11,505 nucleotides of DNA from Pseudomonadales bacterium (GTDB lineage: Bacteria; Pseudomonadota; Gammaproteobacteria; Pseudomonadales; Litorivicinaceae), in the NCBI GenBank assembly GCA_012269655.1, contig JAAXJV010000125.1, positions 1-11,505 of the forward strand, read 5' to 3'. Position numbers and translations under genes: made by a program. The notes under the pieces are model-generated. The model searched no databases, was not told where the DNA came from, and worked only from the letters and a program-made list of their open reading frames with translations. Of the stretch, positions 1-6,618 are shown in pieces (within the stretch, counting starts at the first letter, position 1; every line of letters begins with the position of its first letter).

Positions 1-697
1 CTTGTTGCAGTGCTTGACGTTCAGCCTTAAGCCGCGGTCCGTCCGAGGTTAATTGATCAACACTAGCCTGACGTTCGCGCACTTCACGCTGCAGACGAAG
101 CACTTCAACGTCTGAAACCGCACCTGACTCTTGTAACTTCTCAAACTGCTGCAGTTCGCGATCAGCACTTACCAGTGCATCTTTGGCGGCACCAATAGCC
201 GTCTGATTTGACGCCAACTGCGCTCTGACGCCTTCGATACGCTCGTCCAATACCTGCTGCTGTTGCTGGATGGCCTGTTGCCGGGCTTGGTAGGTCGCCA
301 ATTGTTCCGACATCGTCGGATCCTCCGGGATGTAAGGCCGGTTCATAGCTTCGGCTTTTAACCGTGACATCCGGGCACGTAATGCGCGCTGACGAGCTTC
401 ATTCTCGTCTAGATTGGATGCTGCTCGTGTCCGATCGATCCGCAGTAAGACCTGACCCGCCTCGACTTGATCGCCTGAGCGAACCAACAACTCAGCCAAG
501 GTCCCGCCATCAGGATGTTGGATTTGTTGCACTTCGCCAGCGGGCTCAATGATGATCTCTGAGCGGACGACATGAGGCAGCTCAGTTTCGTAAGCCCAGT
601 ACCCAAAGGCCATGACACTTAAAAGCAGCGTCCAAAGACCCAGACGCATCATAGGGTTTCCTGGCCGATCTAGGCGCGATTGGATCAACTGGCTCAT
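1..697 (-). CDS. lapC: Type I secretion membrane fusion protein, HlyD/LapC family (C-terminus cut by window edge)
   Basis: This is the periplasmic adaptor of a type I secretion system. It would bridge the inner-membrane ABC transporter to a TolC-like outer-membrane channel, here presumably for export of a large adhesin. About 232 residues are visible and the frame stays open through position 1. A short cytoplasmic N-terminus is followed by one membrane segment at about residues 18-36. A biotinyl-lipoyl-like strand region follows, with the typical VQQIQHPDGGTLAELLV and GDQVEAGQVLLRID signatures at about residues 53-86. A long Gln/Glu/Arg-rich coiled coil then runs from about residue 90 onward. 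The ATG at 697 overlaps the stop of the ABC transporter gene (ATGA, positions 694-697), indicating translational coupling. The lapC name rests on the neighbouring lapB, lapD and lapG. The family call is secure; the substrate is inferred. Confidence 0.9.
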   Translation of the reverse strand, partial: MSQLIQSRLDRPGNPMMRLGLWTLLLSVMAFGYWAYETELPHVVRSEIIIEPAGEVQQIQHPDGGTLAELLVRSGDQVEAGQVLLRIDRTRAASNLDENEARQRALRARMSRLKAEAMNRPYIPEDPTMSEQLATYQARQQAIQQQQQVLDERIEGVRAQLASNQTAIGAAKDALVSADRELQQFEKLQESGAVSDVEVLRLQREVRERQASVDQLTSDGPRLKAERQALQQ

Positions 698-2427
698 GCG
701 GCTTTGCTCTGGCCTTGCTTCAACATCTGAAGCACTTCATCTTTTGGCCCGTCGGCAACGATTTGACCGTTTTCTACGATCAACAAGCGCTCCACCAGTT
801 TCAACATGCTGCTGCGATGCGTGACCAGCAGGCAGCCCCGCTCTTGCAGCCATGGCAGCAATCGATCCCGCAGCGCAATCTCGTGACGGGCATCTAAATG
901 CGCGGTGGGCTCATCCAAAACCACCCAACTTGGGTCTCGCAGGATTAAGCGGGTCAAGGCCAACACGGATCGCTGGCCGCCGGACAACATTGCACCGCTC
1001 TCGCCGACAGGGTGGTTCCACCCGGCCGCCCAACCCGCCAAATACTCATTCAAGCCGGTCAGTTCGCAGGCTTCGGTAATGGCGGCTTCGTCAACCTCTG
1101 TTAATCCCCACAACAGGTTTTCGCGAACCGTGCCGGCCATAAAACCCGGTTGCTGGGGGAAATATCCGACACCTTCAGCTCGGCTTTTAGAATTCCAACT
1201 CGCCAAGTCCACTTGATCGAGTTTGGTCAGTCCTCGTTCAGGAACCAGTGCACCTCCTAAAATGCGAGCCAAGGTAGTTTTCCCACTGCCTCCACGCCCT
1301 AGCACCCCGATTCGCTCACCAGGCTGGATGTTGAGCGTGACGCCTGCTAATGCAGGTTTTGCCATATCAGGATAGGTGACCTCGACCGCTTCCAGTTGCC
1401 ACTGCCCCCGCACCTCGCTCTGATGCTGTCCTTCTGCCTCACTCGCGGTGAGTAGTTGGCTGATTCCCGCGAAGGCCTGACGGGCCTGGCTCCATGCATT
1501 AATTAAGCTGGCCAGTCCCGCGGCCGGCGCGATTGCGCGCCCGGTCAGAATCATCGCGGCAATCAGTGCGCCCATCGAGATTTGCTGCTCGGCCACAAGG
1601 TACGCGCCGATAATGACGACGCCTGCGCTGGCCAGCATGGACACAGCGGCGCTGACATAACTTGGCGTCGCATTCCAATGCTTCACATGGTCTTGATGAT
1701 CACTACGATCAACCGTGGCCTGCTCCCAACGCTGGCTGACTGAATCCTCCAGGGCCATCGACTTGACGGTTTCGTACTGAGAAAACCCTTCTACTAAGGC
1801 TGCCGATTGAGCACGAGTCGCTTCAAGTAATTTGGGCTGTCGGCTGGCCGCCATGCGTCCGGCCAATAGGGCGACCAGTAACAAAACTGGCAAGGCCACC
1901 ATGCCAGGGAACGCCAATGCCGGCGCCATAAACGCAATGATCGCGATGAACAAAATCGCGAAAGGCAAATCAACCAGAACTGTCAGTGTCGTATTGCTGA
2001 GAAGCCCTCTTAACGACTCCAGCTCACGGAAACCGGCACTGATTTCGCCTAGCTGCTTTGGCCGGTTGACGTAGGGTACGCGCAACATCCGCTGTAACAG
2101 TCGCGAACTTAATCGCAGATCGATCCGGCGACCAAGATGCTCTAACAGCTTAGAACGAGCAGAGCGTGCAAAAATATCCACAAGCGCTGCGATCACCACC
2201 CCTATCGCCAAAGCCCAGAGCGAACTGAACGCCGCGTTTGGCAAAACTCGGTCGTACGAGGTCATGACAAACAAGGGCAATACTAAGGCCATTAAATTCG
2301 CCAGGATGCCAGCAATAACCGCTTCACGCAGATAGCCTTTTTCAGCCCATAGCTCAGGTCCAATACTGGGTGCGCGCGTCTGAGGTTCTGTGCCTATACT
2401 GTTGGCGGAGTTTGTTGAAGTCACCAC
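694..2427 (-). CDS. lapB: Type I secretion ABC transporter (permease-ATPase), LapB/LssB-like, without N-terminal peptidase-like domain
   Basis: This inner-membrane exporter fuses a membrane domain (about residues 35-310) to an ATPase domain (about 340-570). The ATPase motifs are intact: Walker A GRGGSGKTT (377-385), Q-loop Q425/Q426, signature LSGGQ (481-485), Walker B VVLDE (502-506) and H-loop H537. The membrane-domain entry with YDRVLPN (58-64) resembles the LapB/LssB/RtxB exporters of RTX adhesins. Those are usually about 700 residues or more and begin with a C39-peptidase-like domain. This protein has 577 residues, with only about 35 before the first membrane segment, so that domain is absent and the length matches PrtD-type exporters. 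The start is GTG at 2427 (or GTG at 2424), two codons after an in-frame stop. There is no strong ribosome binding site; an AAGG lies 11 nt upstream. Only 8 bp separate this start from the divergent ATG at 2436. The lapC-like gene follows with a 4-bp overlap. Confidence 0.9.
   Translation of the reverse strand: MVTSTNSANSIGTEPQTRAPSIGPELWAEKGYLREAVIAGILANLMALVLPLFVMTSYDRVLPNAAFSSLWALAIGVVIAALVDIFARSARSKLLEHLGRRIDLRLSSRLLQRMLRVPYVNRPKQLGEISAGFRELESLRGLLSNTTLTVLVDLPFAILFIAIIAFMAPALAFPGMVALPVLLLVALLAGRMAASRQPKLLEATRAQSAALVEGFSQYETVKSMALEDSVSQRWEQATVDRSDHQDHVKHWNATPSYVSAAVSMLASAGVVIIGAYLVAEQQISMGALIAAMILTGRAIAPAAGLASLINAWSQARQAFAGISQLLTASEAEGQHQSEVRGQWQLEAVEVTYPDMAKPALAGVTLNIQPGERIGVLGRGGSGKTTLARILGGALVPERGLTKLDQVDLASWNSKSRAEGVGYFPQQPGFMAGTVRENLLWGLTEVDEAAITEACELTGLNEYLAGWAAGWNHPVGESGAMLSGGQRSVLALTRLILRDPSWVVLDEPTAHLDARHEIALRDRLLPWLQERGCLLVTHRSSMLKLVERLLIVENGQIVADGPKDEVLQMLKQGQSKAA
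2395..2400 (+). promoter_or_regulatory. Candidate -10 element for the small plus-strand gene
   Basis: TATACT is a 5/6 match to the sigma-70 -10 consensus and lies about 35 bp before the ATG at 2436, inside the N-terminal codons of the divergent lapB-like gene. No good -35 is visible. With starts only 8 bp apart, any promoter for the small gene must sit inside lapB coding DNA. Confidence 0.35.
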
Positions 2428-2435
2428 GAGTCGTT

Positions 2436-2795
2436 ATGCCTTACATAGAACGGAACAACCAAAATCAAATCGTGGCATTGCATGCCACGGCCCAATTTAC
2501 GAATCAGGAATTCCTGAATCCTGAGGCAGCCGAAGTGCAGGCCTTCCTCGTACTAGATCCTAGTACAGGTTCTACCGATGACGGGCTGGGGGGCATAAAA
2601 GGTGTACTATCAGCCAGCGACTTGGATTCGATTCGAATTCTGGACGACTTAATCTTTTTGTTGATTAAGCAAAATACGATTCGGCTGACGGATCTTCCGC
2701 CAGCCGCTCAAAAGAAACTACTCAGCAGACAGAAGTTACGTTCGCAGATCAACGATCTACCTGAGCTGTTACCTGAAGAAGATCCGCTACTCTGA
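2436..2795 (+). CDS. Small conserved hypothetical protein ('tryptophan synthase subunit beta-like' family), antisense within the lap locus
   Basis: This 119-residue protein is soluble, with no signal peptide or membrane segment. It starts MPYIERNNQNQIVALHA, a pattern I recall from a small proteobacterial family commonly mislabelled 'tryptophan synthase subunit beta-like'; it has no resemblance to TrpB itself. The middle (about residues 67-102) is the conserved part: SASDLDSIRILDDLIFLL, then IRLTDLPPAAQKKLL, both probably helical. The C-terminus is acidic. Function is unknown. I chose ATG 2436 over an upstream in-frame GTG (2370) because the family N-terminus begins here. The ribosome binding site is weak (GAG, 5 nt upstream). 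The gene runs opposite to all other genes of the locus, filling the space between the OmpA gene (9-bp convergent overlap, 2787-2795) and lapB. It may be linked to adhesin export or biofilm control, but that is inference from position only. Its DNA contains an unusual series of inverted repeats. Confidence 0.82.
   Translation: MPYIERNNQNQIVALHATAQFTNQEFLNPEAAEVQAFLVLDPSTGSTDDGLGGIKGVLSASDLDSIRILDDLIFLLIKQNTIRLTDLPPAAQKKLLSRQKLRSQINDLPELLPEEDPLL
2471..2706. repeat. Cluster of six short inverted repeats within a coding region
   Basis: Six different palindromes lie in 236 bp. (1) 2471-2489: CGTGGCAT, 3-bp spacer, ATGCCACG. (2) 2501-2520: GAATCAGGAA/TTCCTGAATC, with a perfect 14-bp core at 2504-2517. 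(3) 2550-2566: GTACTAG, 3-bp spacer, CTAGTAC. (4) 2624-2640: GGATTCGA and TCGAATTC around one base, one mismatch. (5) 2648-2669: CTTAATC, 8-nt loop, GATTAAG. (6) 2682-2706: CGGCTGACGGA, 3-nt loop, TCCGCCAGCCG, one mismatch. The arms differ between sites, so this is not a repeated element. By my rough estimate well under one perfect 7-bp short-loop repeat is expected by chance in this length. RNA from either strand could fold strongly here. Confidence 0.7.
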
Positions 2796-3371
2796 GCCCT
2801 GGGTTTTTACAAATTGAACACCGCTGCTATGGCGAGTCAGTTGTGCTTGAACTCGACGGTTCTGGGACCACTCCAGTTCAGTCTCGCCAATCGCAAGGGG
2901 CACACCCTCGGAATAGCCGACCATAAATAATTGCGCCGGATTAACGCCGAAACGCTCGATCAGCACCTGGGCCACTGCGTTGGATCGACGTTCTGATAAC
3001 GCCTGGTTGTATTCATCGGACCCACGGGCATCGGTATGTCCGCTGAGCTCGATTGCCAATTCCGGCTGCTGACTCAACATGTTGGAAAACCCCTGTAACT
3101 GGCTAAAGTACTCTGGCTTGACCACAGACTGATCATAATCAAATCGGATATTAATTGGATTTTGACCGAAGCGGTCGACGGGCAACTCGCACCCCATGAA
3201 GTCGACAATCTTGCCTGTGGCGGTGTTTACACAATCGTCATTCTGATCTGCAATGCCATCGCCATCATGATCCATCAACAACATGTCCGGGACCACCCAC
3301 ATGTCTTCTCGATCGACGGCCACAGCCGGCGCCATTGCTACGATAGATAAAACCACGGCCACGCTTCTCAT
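2787..3371 (-). CDS. OmpA-family periplasmic peptidoglycan-binding protein with calcium-type repeat
   Basis: This 194-residue envelope protein has a Sec signal peptide at about residues 1-18 (hydrophobic, ending APAVA). No lipobox cysteine is present, so it appears soluble in the periplasm rather than a lipoprotein. The segment DHDGDGIADQNDDC (34-47) matches a thrombospondin type-3 calcium-binding repeat; C47 and C61 could form a disulfide. The C-terminal OmpA domain (about 73-180) carries HTDARG with D114 and, 15 residues later, R129. This is the spacing of the diaminopimelate-binding Asp/Arg pair in E. coli OmpA. There is no beta-barrel domain. The start ATG has a good ribosome binding site, GAGGAG at 3380-3385, 8 nt upstream. 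It lies 43 bp after lapD on the same strand, and OmpA-like proteins also accompany Shewanella-type lap/bpf clusters. A role in anchoring or supporting the secretion complex is inference. Confidence 0.88.
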   Translation of the reverse strand: MRSVAVVLSIVAMAPAVAVDREDMWVVPDMLLMDHDGDGIADQNDDCVNTATGKIVDFMGCELPVDRFGQNPINIRFDYDQSVVKPEYFSQLQGFSNMLSQQPELAIELSGHTDARGSDEYNQALSERRSNAVAQVLIERFGVNPAQLFMVGYSEGVPLAIGETELEWSQNRRVQAQLTRHSSGVQFVKTQGSE

Positions 3372-3414
3372 TTCGGTGTCTCCTCAAATCCATTTAGAGA
3401 AGGCACCTCAATCG

Positions 3415-5292
3415 TTACTGGACCGGATCCTCAAACAGGAATAAACCCTGCCCTCCATCTAAGCCCTGCAACATCACCCAATCCCAGGTGTTGGATTCTG
3501 AAATGCCCTCGGCCAGCACTTTGCACTGCAAACTGTGGAGCAGATGCGACGTAGTTCGCACGACGCTTTTCTCTGCCCCTTGGTTCATGGACGTTCGTAT
3601 GAGGGCGTTATCGAGTTTGACCGCCGTTGGCGCAAAGCGTCTGACCAAATCCAAGGTTTCGCTATGAAGTCCGGCATGCTTCAACACCCAACTGGGATAC
3701 GCGCGCAGAATCCGCTCGAGCGTTCCCCACATGGGCTTAGCCGCCACCAAGTCCGCTTCGCTCAATTCAATGGTGATTTTGGCTGCCTGATCACCGATAA
3801 GCGTGACATAGCGCTCCAATCGATCGGGGTGCTGAATCGCATCGGCGGACAAAGTGACGCCCTGTGGACGCTGCTGCGCGCGTTTGCAGACTTCCTGAAC
3901 CGCCATTTCATCCAGTTCACTTAACCGATCCAGCTTAGCCAAGACCGGAATGAAACTCGGTGCGCCGATCGGTTCGCCTTCGGGGCCGCTGAGTTGAGTC
4001 AACAACAAGTTATAAATCGGCTGTTTTTCTCGATCGACCACGGCCATGCTGCGAAAACTCAAGTTCTTAGGTCCAAAGACCTCGCCGACATGTCGACGCC
4101 AATTCATTCGCCAACCCGGCATTTGTTTCGCCTCGGGCACCCAGGCGTCTTTAAGCCCCTCCATTAAGCCACGATCTAAACGGCCTAAGATGTCAGATAG
4201 CGGCATGCCAGTACGCACGGGCGTGGCGACGACCTGAATCAACTCCTCTTGCACGGGCGCCAGCTTTTCGCACAGCCATTGAATACGGCCGCAGTATTCG
4301 CTCGCTTGCTCTTCATCCAGTCCCGGTACCATTAAGGACCAATCCGACCCGTTCATGCGGCCCAACACCTGGGCACGCGGCGTCATGTCTGACATGGCAT
4401 GGGATAGGTTGACTATAAATTCATCCACCAAGGCCCGCCCGATCGATTCATTGAGTTCGTTCAATGACTTCAAACGGACCATGATCATGGCACCCAAGGC
4501 GGCTTCATCACCCTGAAGCACCGACTCGATCTGCCTGACAAAGGCCTCGCGATTTAACAGGCCAGATACCGCATCCAGCTCATTGGTTCGCCGGGCCAAT
4601 TCCAAATCGTCCTGCAGACCCGTGATCAGGCCTGACAGCGCGGCGTTGGTCCGGTTATGGCTGTCAATCAAGGGCTGCACTTCAACAATTTCGGTTTGCG
4701 GTAGGCTGTTGAAATCACCCACGGCCCAGGAGTCGGTTTGACGACGGATGCGTTCCAGTGGCGCCAGCAACCGCCCAATTAAAGAGAACACCAACACAAT
4801 CGCCAGGCTTCCGCCCAACGCCAAACCAACGGCGACCTGTTGGAATCGGCCCCAAAGATTTTGATAAGCCAAGCCTGGGTGCGGGGTTATGGATACCGAG
4901 CCCATGATGCGCCAGCCATCGCTGATCTCGGCACTGGCGGCGGCTGGGGCAAGCGCATACAACGATTCAAACCATTCGGGCACTTCGGGAGTGTTTTCTG
5001 AATTCGCCCGCTGTACCAGCGCTTTACCGGCGTTGTCCTGAATCAACACCTCTTGGTATAGGCCCTGCGTGAAGAGCGCATCCACCTGCGAGGTCAAAAT
5101 CGCAATGTCCGGAGCATCTTGCCAGGCGCTCTGAACGCTGAGCGACAATGAGTTTGCGGTGTCTTGGGCTGTTCGTGACAACTGATAATCCAAGTAATCG
5201 CGCGACTGTCTGGCATCAAACACTGCCAATAAAACAAAGATCAAAAACAGCAATGTGCTGACTGCGATCGCGAGTTGACTGCGTAATGTCAC
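3415..5292 (-). CDS. lapD: LapD-like c-di-GMP receptor with degenerate GGDEF and EAL domains
   Basis: This inner-membrane receptor would relay cytoplasmic c-di-GMP to the periplasmic protease LapG. Its 625 residues are ordered as TM1 (about 5-26), periplasmic domain (27-150), TM2 (about 152-172), HAMP (173-225), GGDEF-like (about 240-395) and EAL-like (about 405-620). The periplasmic domain holds GWRIMGSV with W127, equivalent to the LapG-contacting tryptophan of known LapD, followed by HPGLAYQNLWG. The GGDEF signature is replaced by NGSDW (314-318). The EAL motif reads NLL (about 428-430), and the DDFG metal-site motif is also lost (around 539-544). KLD (559-561) and AEG (594-596) remain. 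Both enzymatic activities should therefore be absent, as in characterised LapD, leaving c-di-GMP binding. It starts at GTG 5292, overlapping the lapG stop (GTGA), so the two are translationally coupled. The architecture and the lapG neighbour make the call strong. Confidence 0.93.
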   Translation of the reverse strand: MTLRSQLAIAVSTLLFLIFVLLAVFDARQSRDYLDYQLSRTAQDTANSLSLSVQSAWQDAPDIAILTSQVDALFTQGLYQEVLIQDNAGKALVQRANSENTPEVPEWFESLYALAPAAASAEISDGWRIMGSVSITPHPGLAYQNLWGRFQQVAVGLALGGSLAIVLVFSLIGRLLAPLERIRRQTDSWAVGDFNSLPQTEIVEVQPLIDSHNRTNAALSGLITGLQDDLELARRTNELDAVSGLLNREAFVRQIESVLQGDEAALGAMIMVRLKSLNELNESIGRALVDEFIVNLSHAMSDMTPRAQVLGRMNGSDWSLMVPGLDEEQASEYCGRIQWLCEKLAPVQEELIQVVATPVRTGMPLSDILGRLDRGLMEGLKDAWVPEAKQMPGWRMNWRRHVGEVFGPKNLSFRSMAVVDREKQPIYNLLLTQLSGPEGEPIGAPSFIPVLAKLDRLSELDEMAVQEVCKRAQQRPQGVTLSADAIQHPDRLERYVTLIGDQAAKITIELSEADLVAAKPMWGTLERILRAYPSWVLKHAGLHSETLDLVRRFAPTAVKLDNALIRTSMNQGAEKSVVRTTSHLLHSLQCKVLAEGISESNTWDWVMLQGLDGGQGLFLFEDPVQ

Positions 5293-5924
5293 AGCACTAT
5301 CTCCTTAGCCATTCGCTCGCGCAGGTCTTGCCATCGACCTACCCGAGAAGAATCCGCTACATATTTTTCATTGTTGCCTTGAGTCAGCCACAGACTCTCG
5401 GCATTAAAGCTATACACCGGCAGCAAGTCTTTGCGCTGGTTGGCGGGTTTGATGTCGGCAATGAGGTTGTCCATCACCAAGGGAATGTCCCCTGGCTTGT
5501 CGGCCCAGGTCAGCACCATGTGCGCCTGATTCAACTCCAAAGCTTTGACGTAGGTAATCCTGAGTTGCTCCAGCGGTACGCCGCCTTTAACCAGGGTCAC
5601 GTATTTGGCGATCGCAAATTCCTCACAATCGCCCCGGCCACGTCCAAGAAACTCCAGCGGCGTCGCCCAATAATCACGACTTCCGAATTGCTCGCCGTCC
5701 TCGGCAAAGGCCAATTGATTAAAAAAGGCATTGGTTCGGGTCAAACGGCTCGGCAATGGCAGCCCCGAGATCTCATCCATTAAGTCCCGCCACGCGTTCA
5801 ACCGCCGCACTGCCTGCGATCCATACTGGCGCGAGAAATCCTCAAGCACTCCCGGCTTGACCAGTGCGCGCCCCCAATCGGGAAGCGTGGCGGCAAATAG
5901 GAAAAAGAAACTGCGACGGCGCAT
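5289..5924 (-). CDS. lapG: LapG-like periplasmic transglutaminase-fold cysteine protease
   Basis: This bacterial transglutaminase-like cysteine protease (BTLCP, DUF920 family) is predicted to cut the N-terminal region of a LapA-type adhesin, detaching the cell from a surface. The catalytic triad is clear: C100 in GRGRGDCEEFA, H135 in QAHMVL and D152 in VMDNLI. D99 and E101 beside the cysteine correspond to residues that bind calcium in characterised LapG. The protein has 211 residues, close to the family length. The N-terminus MRRRSFFFLFAATLP looks like a short Sec signal peptide. I chose ATG 5924 because this places the signal peptide at the N-terminus; the longer frame (to 6092) would overlap the divergent neighbour. 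There is no clear ribosome binding site. It is first in the minus-strand series and overlaps lapD by 4 bp. Its adhesin target, recognised by a TAAG/PAAG-type site, is not in the window. Confidence 0.92.
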   Translation of the reverse strand: MRRRSFFFLFAATLPDWGRALVKPGVLEDFSRQYGSQAVRRLNAWRDLMDEISGLPLPSRLTRTNAFFNQLAFAEDGEQFGSRDYWATPLEFLGRGRGDCEEFAIAKYVTLVKGGVPLEQLRITYVKALELNQAHMVLTWADKPGDIPLVMDNLIADIKPANQRKDLLPVYSFNAESLWLTQGNNEKYVADSSRVGRWQDLRERMAKEIVL

Positions 5925-6021
5925 AGTTAAAAGGTAGTCGAGTTGTGTGAAAAATCTCGCCCTCGGTTGGGATTTGAACGGGGCTATGGCATCGTGAGTC
6001 CAGTTATTTGGAACCCTCGCT
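5925..6021. promoter_or_regulatory. Divergent intergenic region upstream of lapG and the HD-domain gene
   Basis: These 97 bp separate two divergent starts, so promoters for both directions are expected here. I found no convincing -35/-10 pair on either strand and no strong palindrome. A weak GGAA (6010-6013) lies 8 nt before the ATG at 6022. Confidence 0.4.
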
Positions 6022-6618
6022 ATGCAACCTTTCAAGTTTGATATCCGAAATCTGCCCTTCGCCGGCACCGTAACCCGCTGGCACAGCGTCAATTGCCATC
6101 GTTATCCGTCTATCGCCGAACACAGTGCCTTGGTTGCGCTATACGCTCGGGAAATTGCAGCTCGCGTGCACCCCGACCTGTCCGCCGAGCAACAGGTCAC
6201 CCTGTATGAATTGGCGCTGACACATGATTTGTCAGAGATTGTCACCGGCGACATGCCCTCCCCAATCAAACGGGCACTCAAGGCTCATTTCCAAGGAACG
6301 CAGTCACCGATTGACACCTTAGAGCGTGCCATTTGCCCTGACGCCGCACGTCTTGAGGACGAGGCCAAGCAGCCTGAACAGGCCTATCTATACCGAATTC
6401 TTAAACTCGCCGACATTCTGGACGCCTTGGTCGTCATCAACCAAGAGGGCAAGGGAAGCGCCCGAGAAGCCATCAGCAAAGAACGAGGCCAAGCCTTTGA
6501 TGAACTGGTGGCCCAAGCGAGCAGAGAGTTTCCCGAACTCAATTGGGCCGGGGCCCAAGAAGTCCGTTCGTTAGTGTGCGAGCTGAAACATGTTCAGCTC
6601 GACGAATTCAACGCTTAA
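6022..6618 (+). CDS. yfbR: YfbR-like HD-domain 5'-deoxynucleotidase
   Basis: This is a metal-dependent HD-domain phosphohydrolase that probably removes the phosphate from deoxyribonucleoside 5'-monophosphates, as E. coli YfbR does in nucleotide salvage. The length (198 residues) is nearly that of YfbR (199). Visible motifs: TRW (18-20), EHS with H34, THDLSE with H68-D69 and E72, TGDMPSPIK (75-83, D77) and KLADILDAL with D131. These match the R-W, H, HD, TGD-P-P-K and late D ligands of YfbR in order and spacing. It is cytoplasmic, with no signal peptide. It starts at ATG 6022 with a weak GGAA 8 nt upstream. It ends tail to tail with the FAH-family gene, sharing 4 bp (6615-6618). The HD-nucleotidase family is secure. 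The exact substrate is less certain, since related HD proteins act on other nucleotides. Confidence 0.85.
   Translation: MQPFKFDIRNLPFAGTVTRWHSVNCHRYPSIAEHSALVALYAREIAARVHPDLSAEQQVTLYELALTHDLSEIVTGDMPSPIKRALKAHFQGTQSPIDTLERAICPDAARLEDEAKQPEQAYLYRILKLADILDALVVINQEGKGSAREAISKERGQAFDELVAQASREFPELNWAGAQEVRSLVCELKHVQLDEFNA

Noticed and set aside
2370..2435. Upstream in-frame GTG start that would add 22 residues to the small plus-strand gene
   Set aside because: The extra residues lie antisense to lapB codons and do not look like the family N-terminus, which begins with MPYIER at 2436.
2436..2795. Taking the small protein as a real tryptophan synthase beta subunit
   Set aside because: At 119 residues it has no PLP-lysine motif or TrpB fold signatures; the name is a known mislabel.
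5962..5982. TTGGGATTTGAACGGGG resembles a tRNA T-arm end
   Set aside because: No acceptor, D-arm or anticodon stem can be built around it, so it is a chance likeness.
5925..6092. N-terminal extension of lapG to an ATG at 6092
   Set aside because: It would overlap the divergent HD-domain gene and bury the apparent signal peptide in the middle of the protein.
6175..6198. GACCTGT/ACAGGTC inverted repeat inside the HD-domain gene
   Set aside because: A single 7-bp repeat with a 10-nt loop is expected by chance over this length of sequence.
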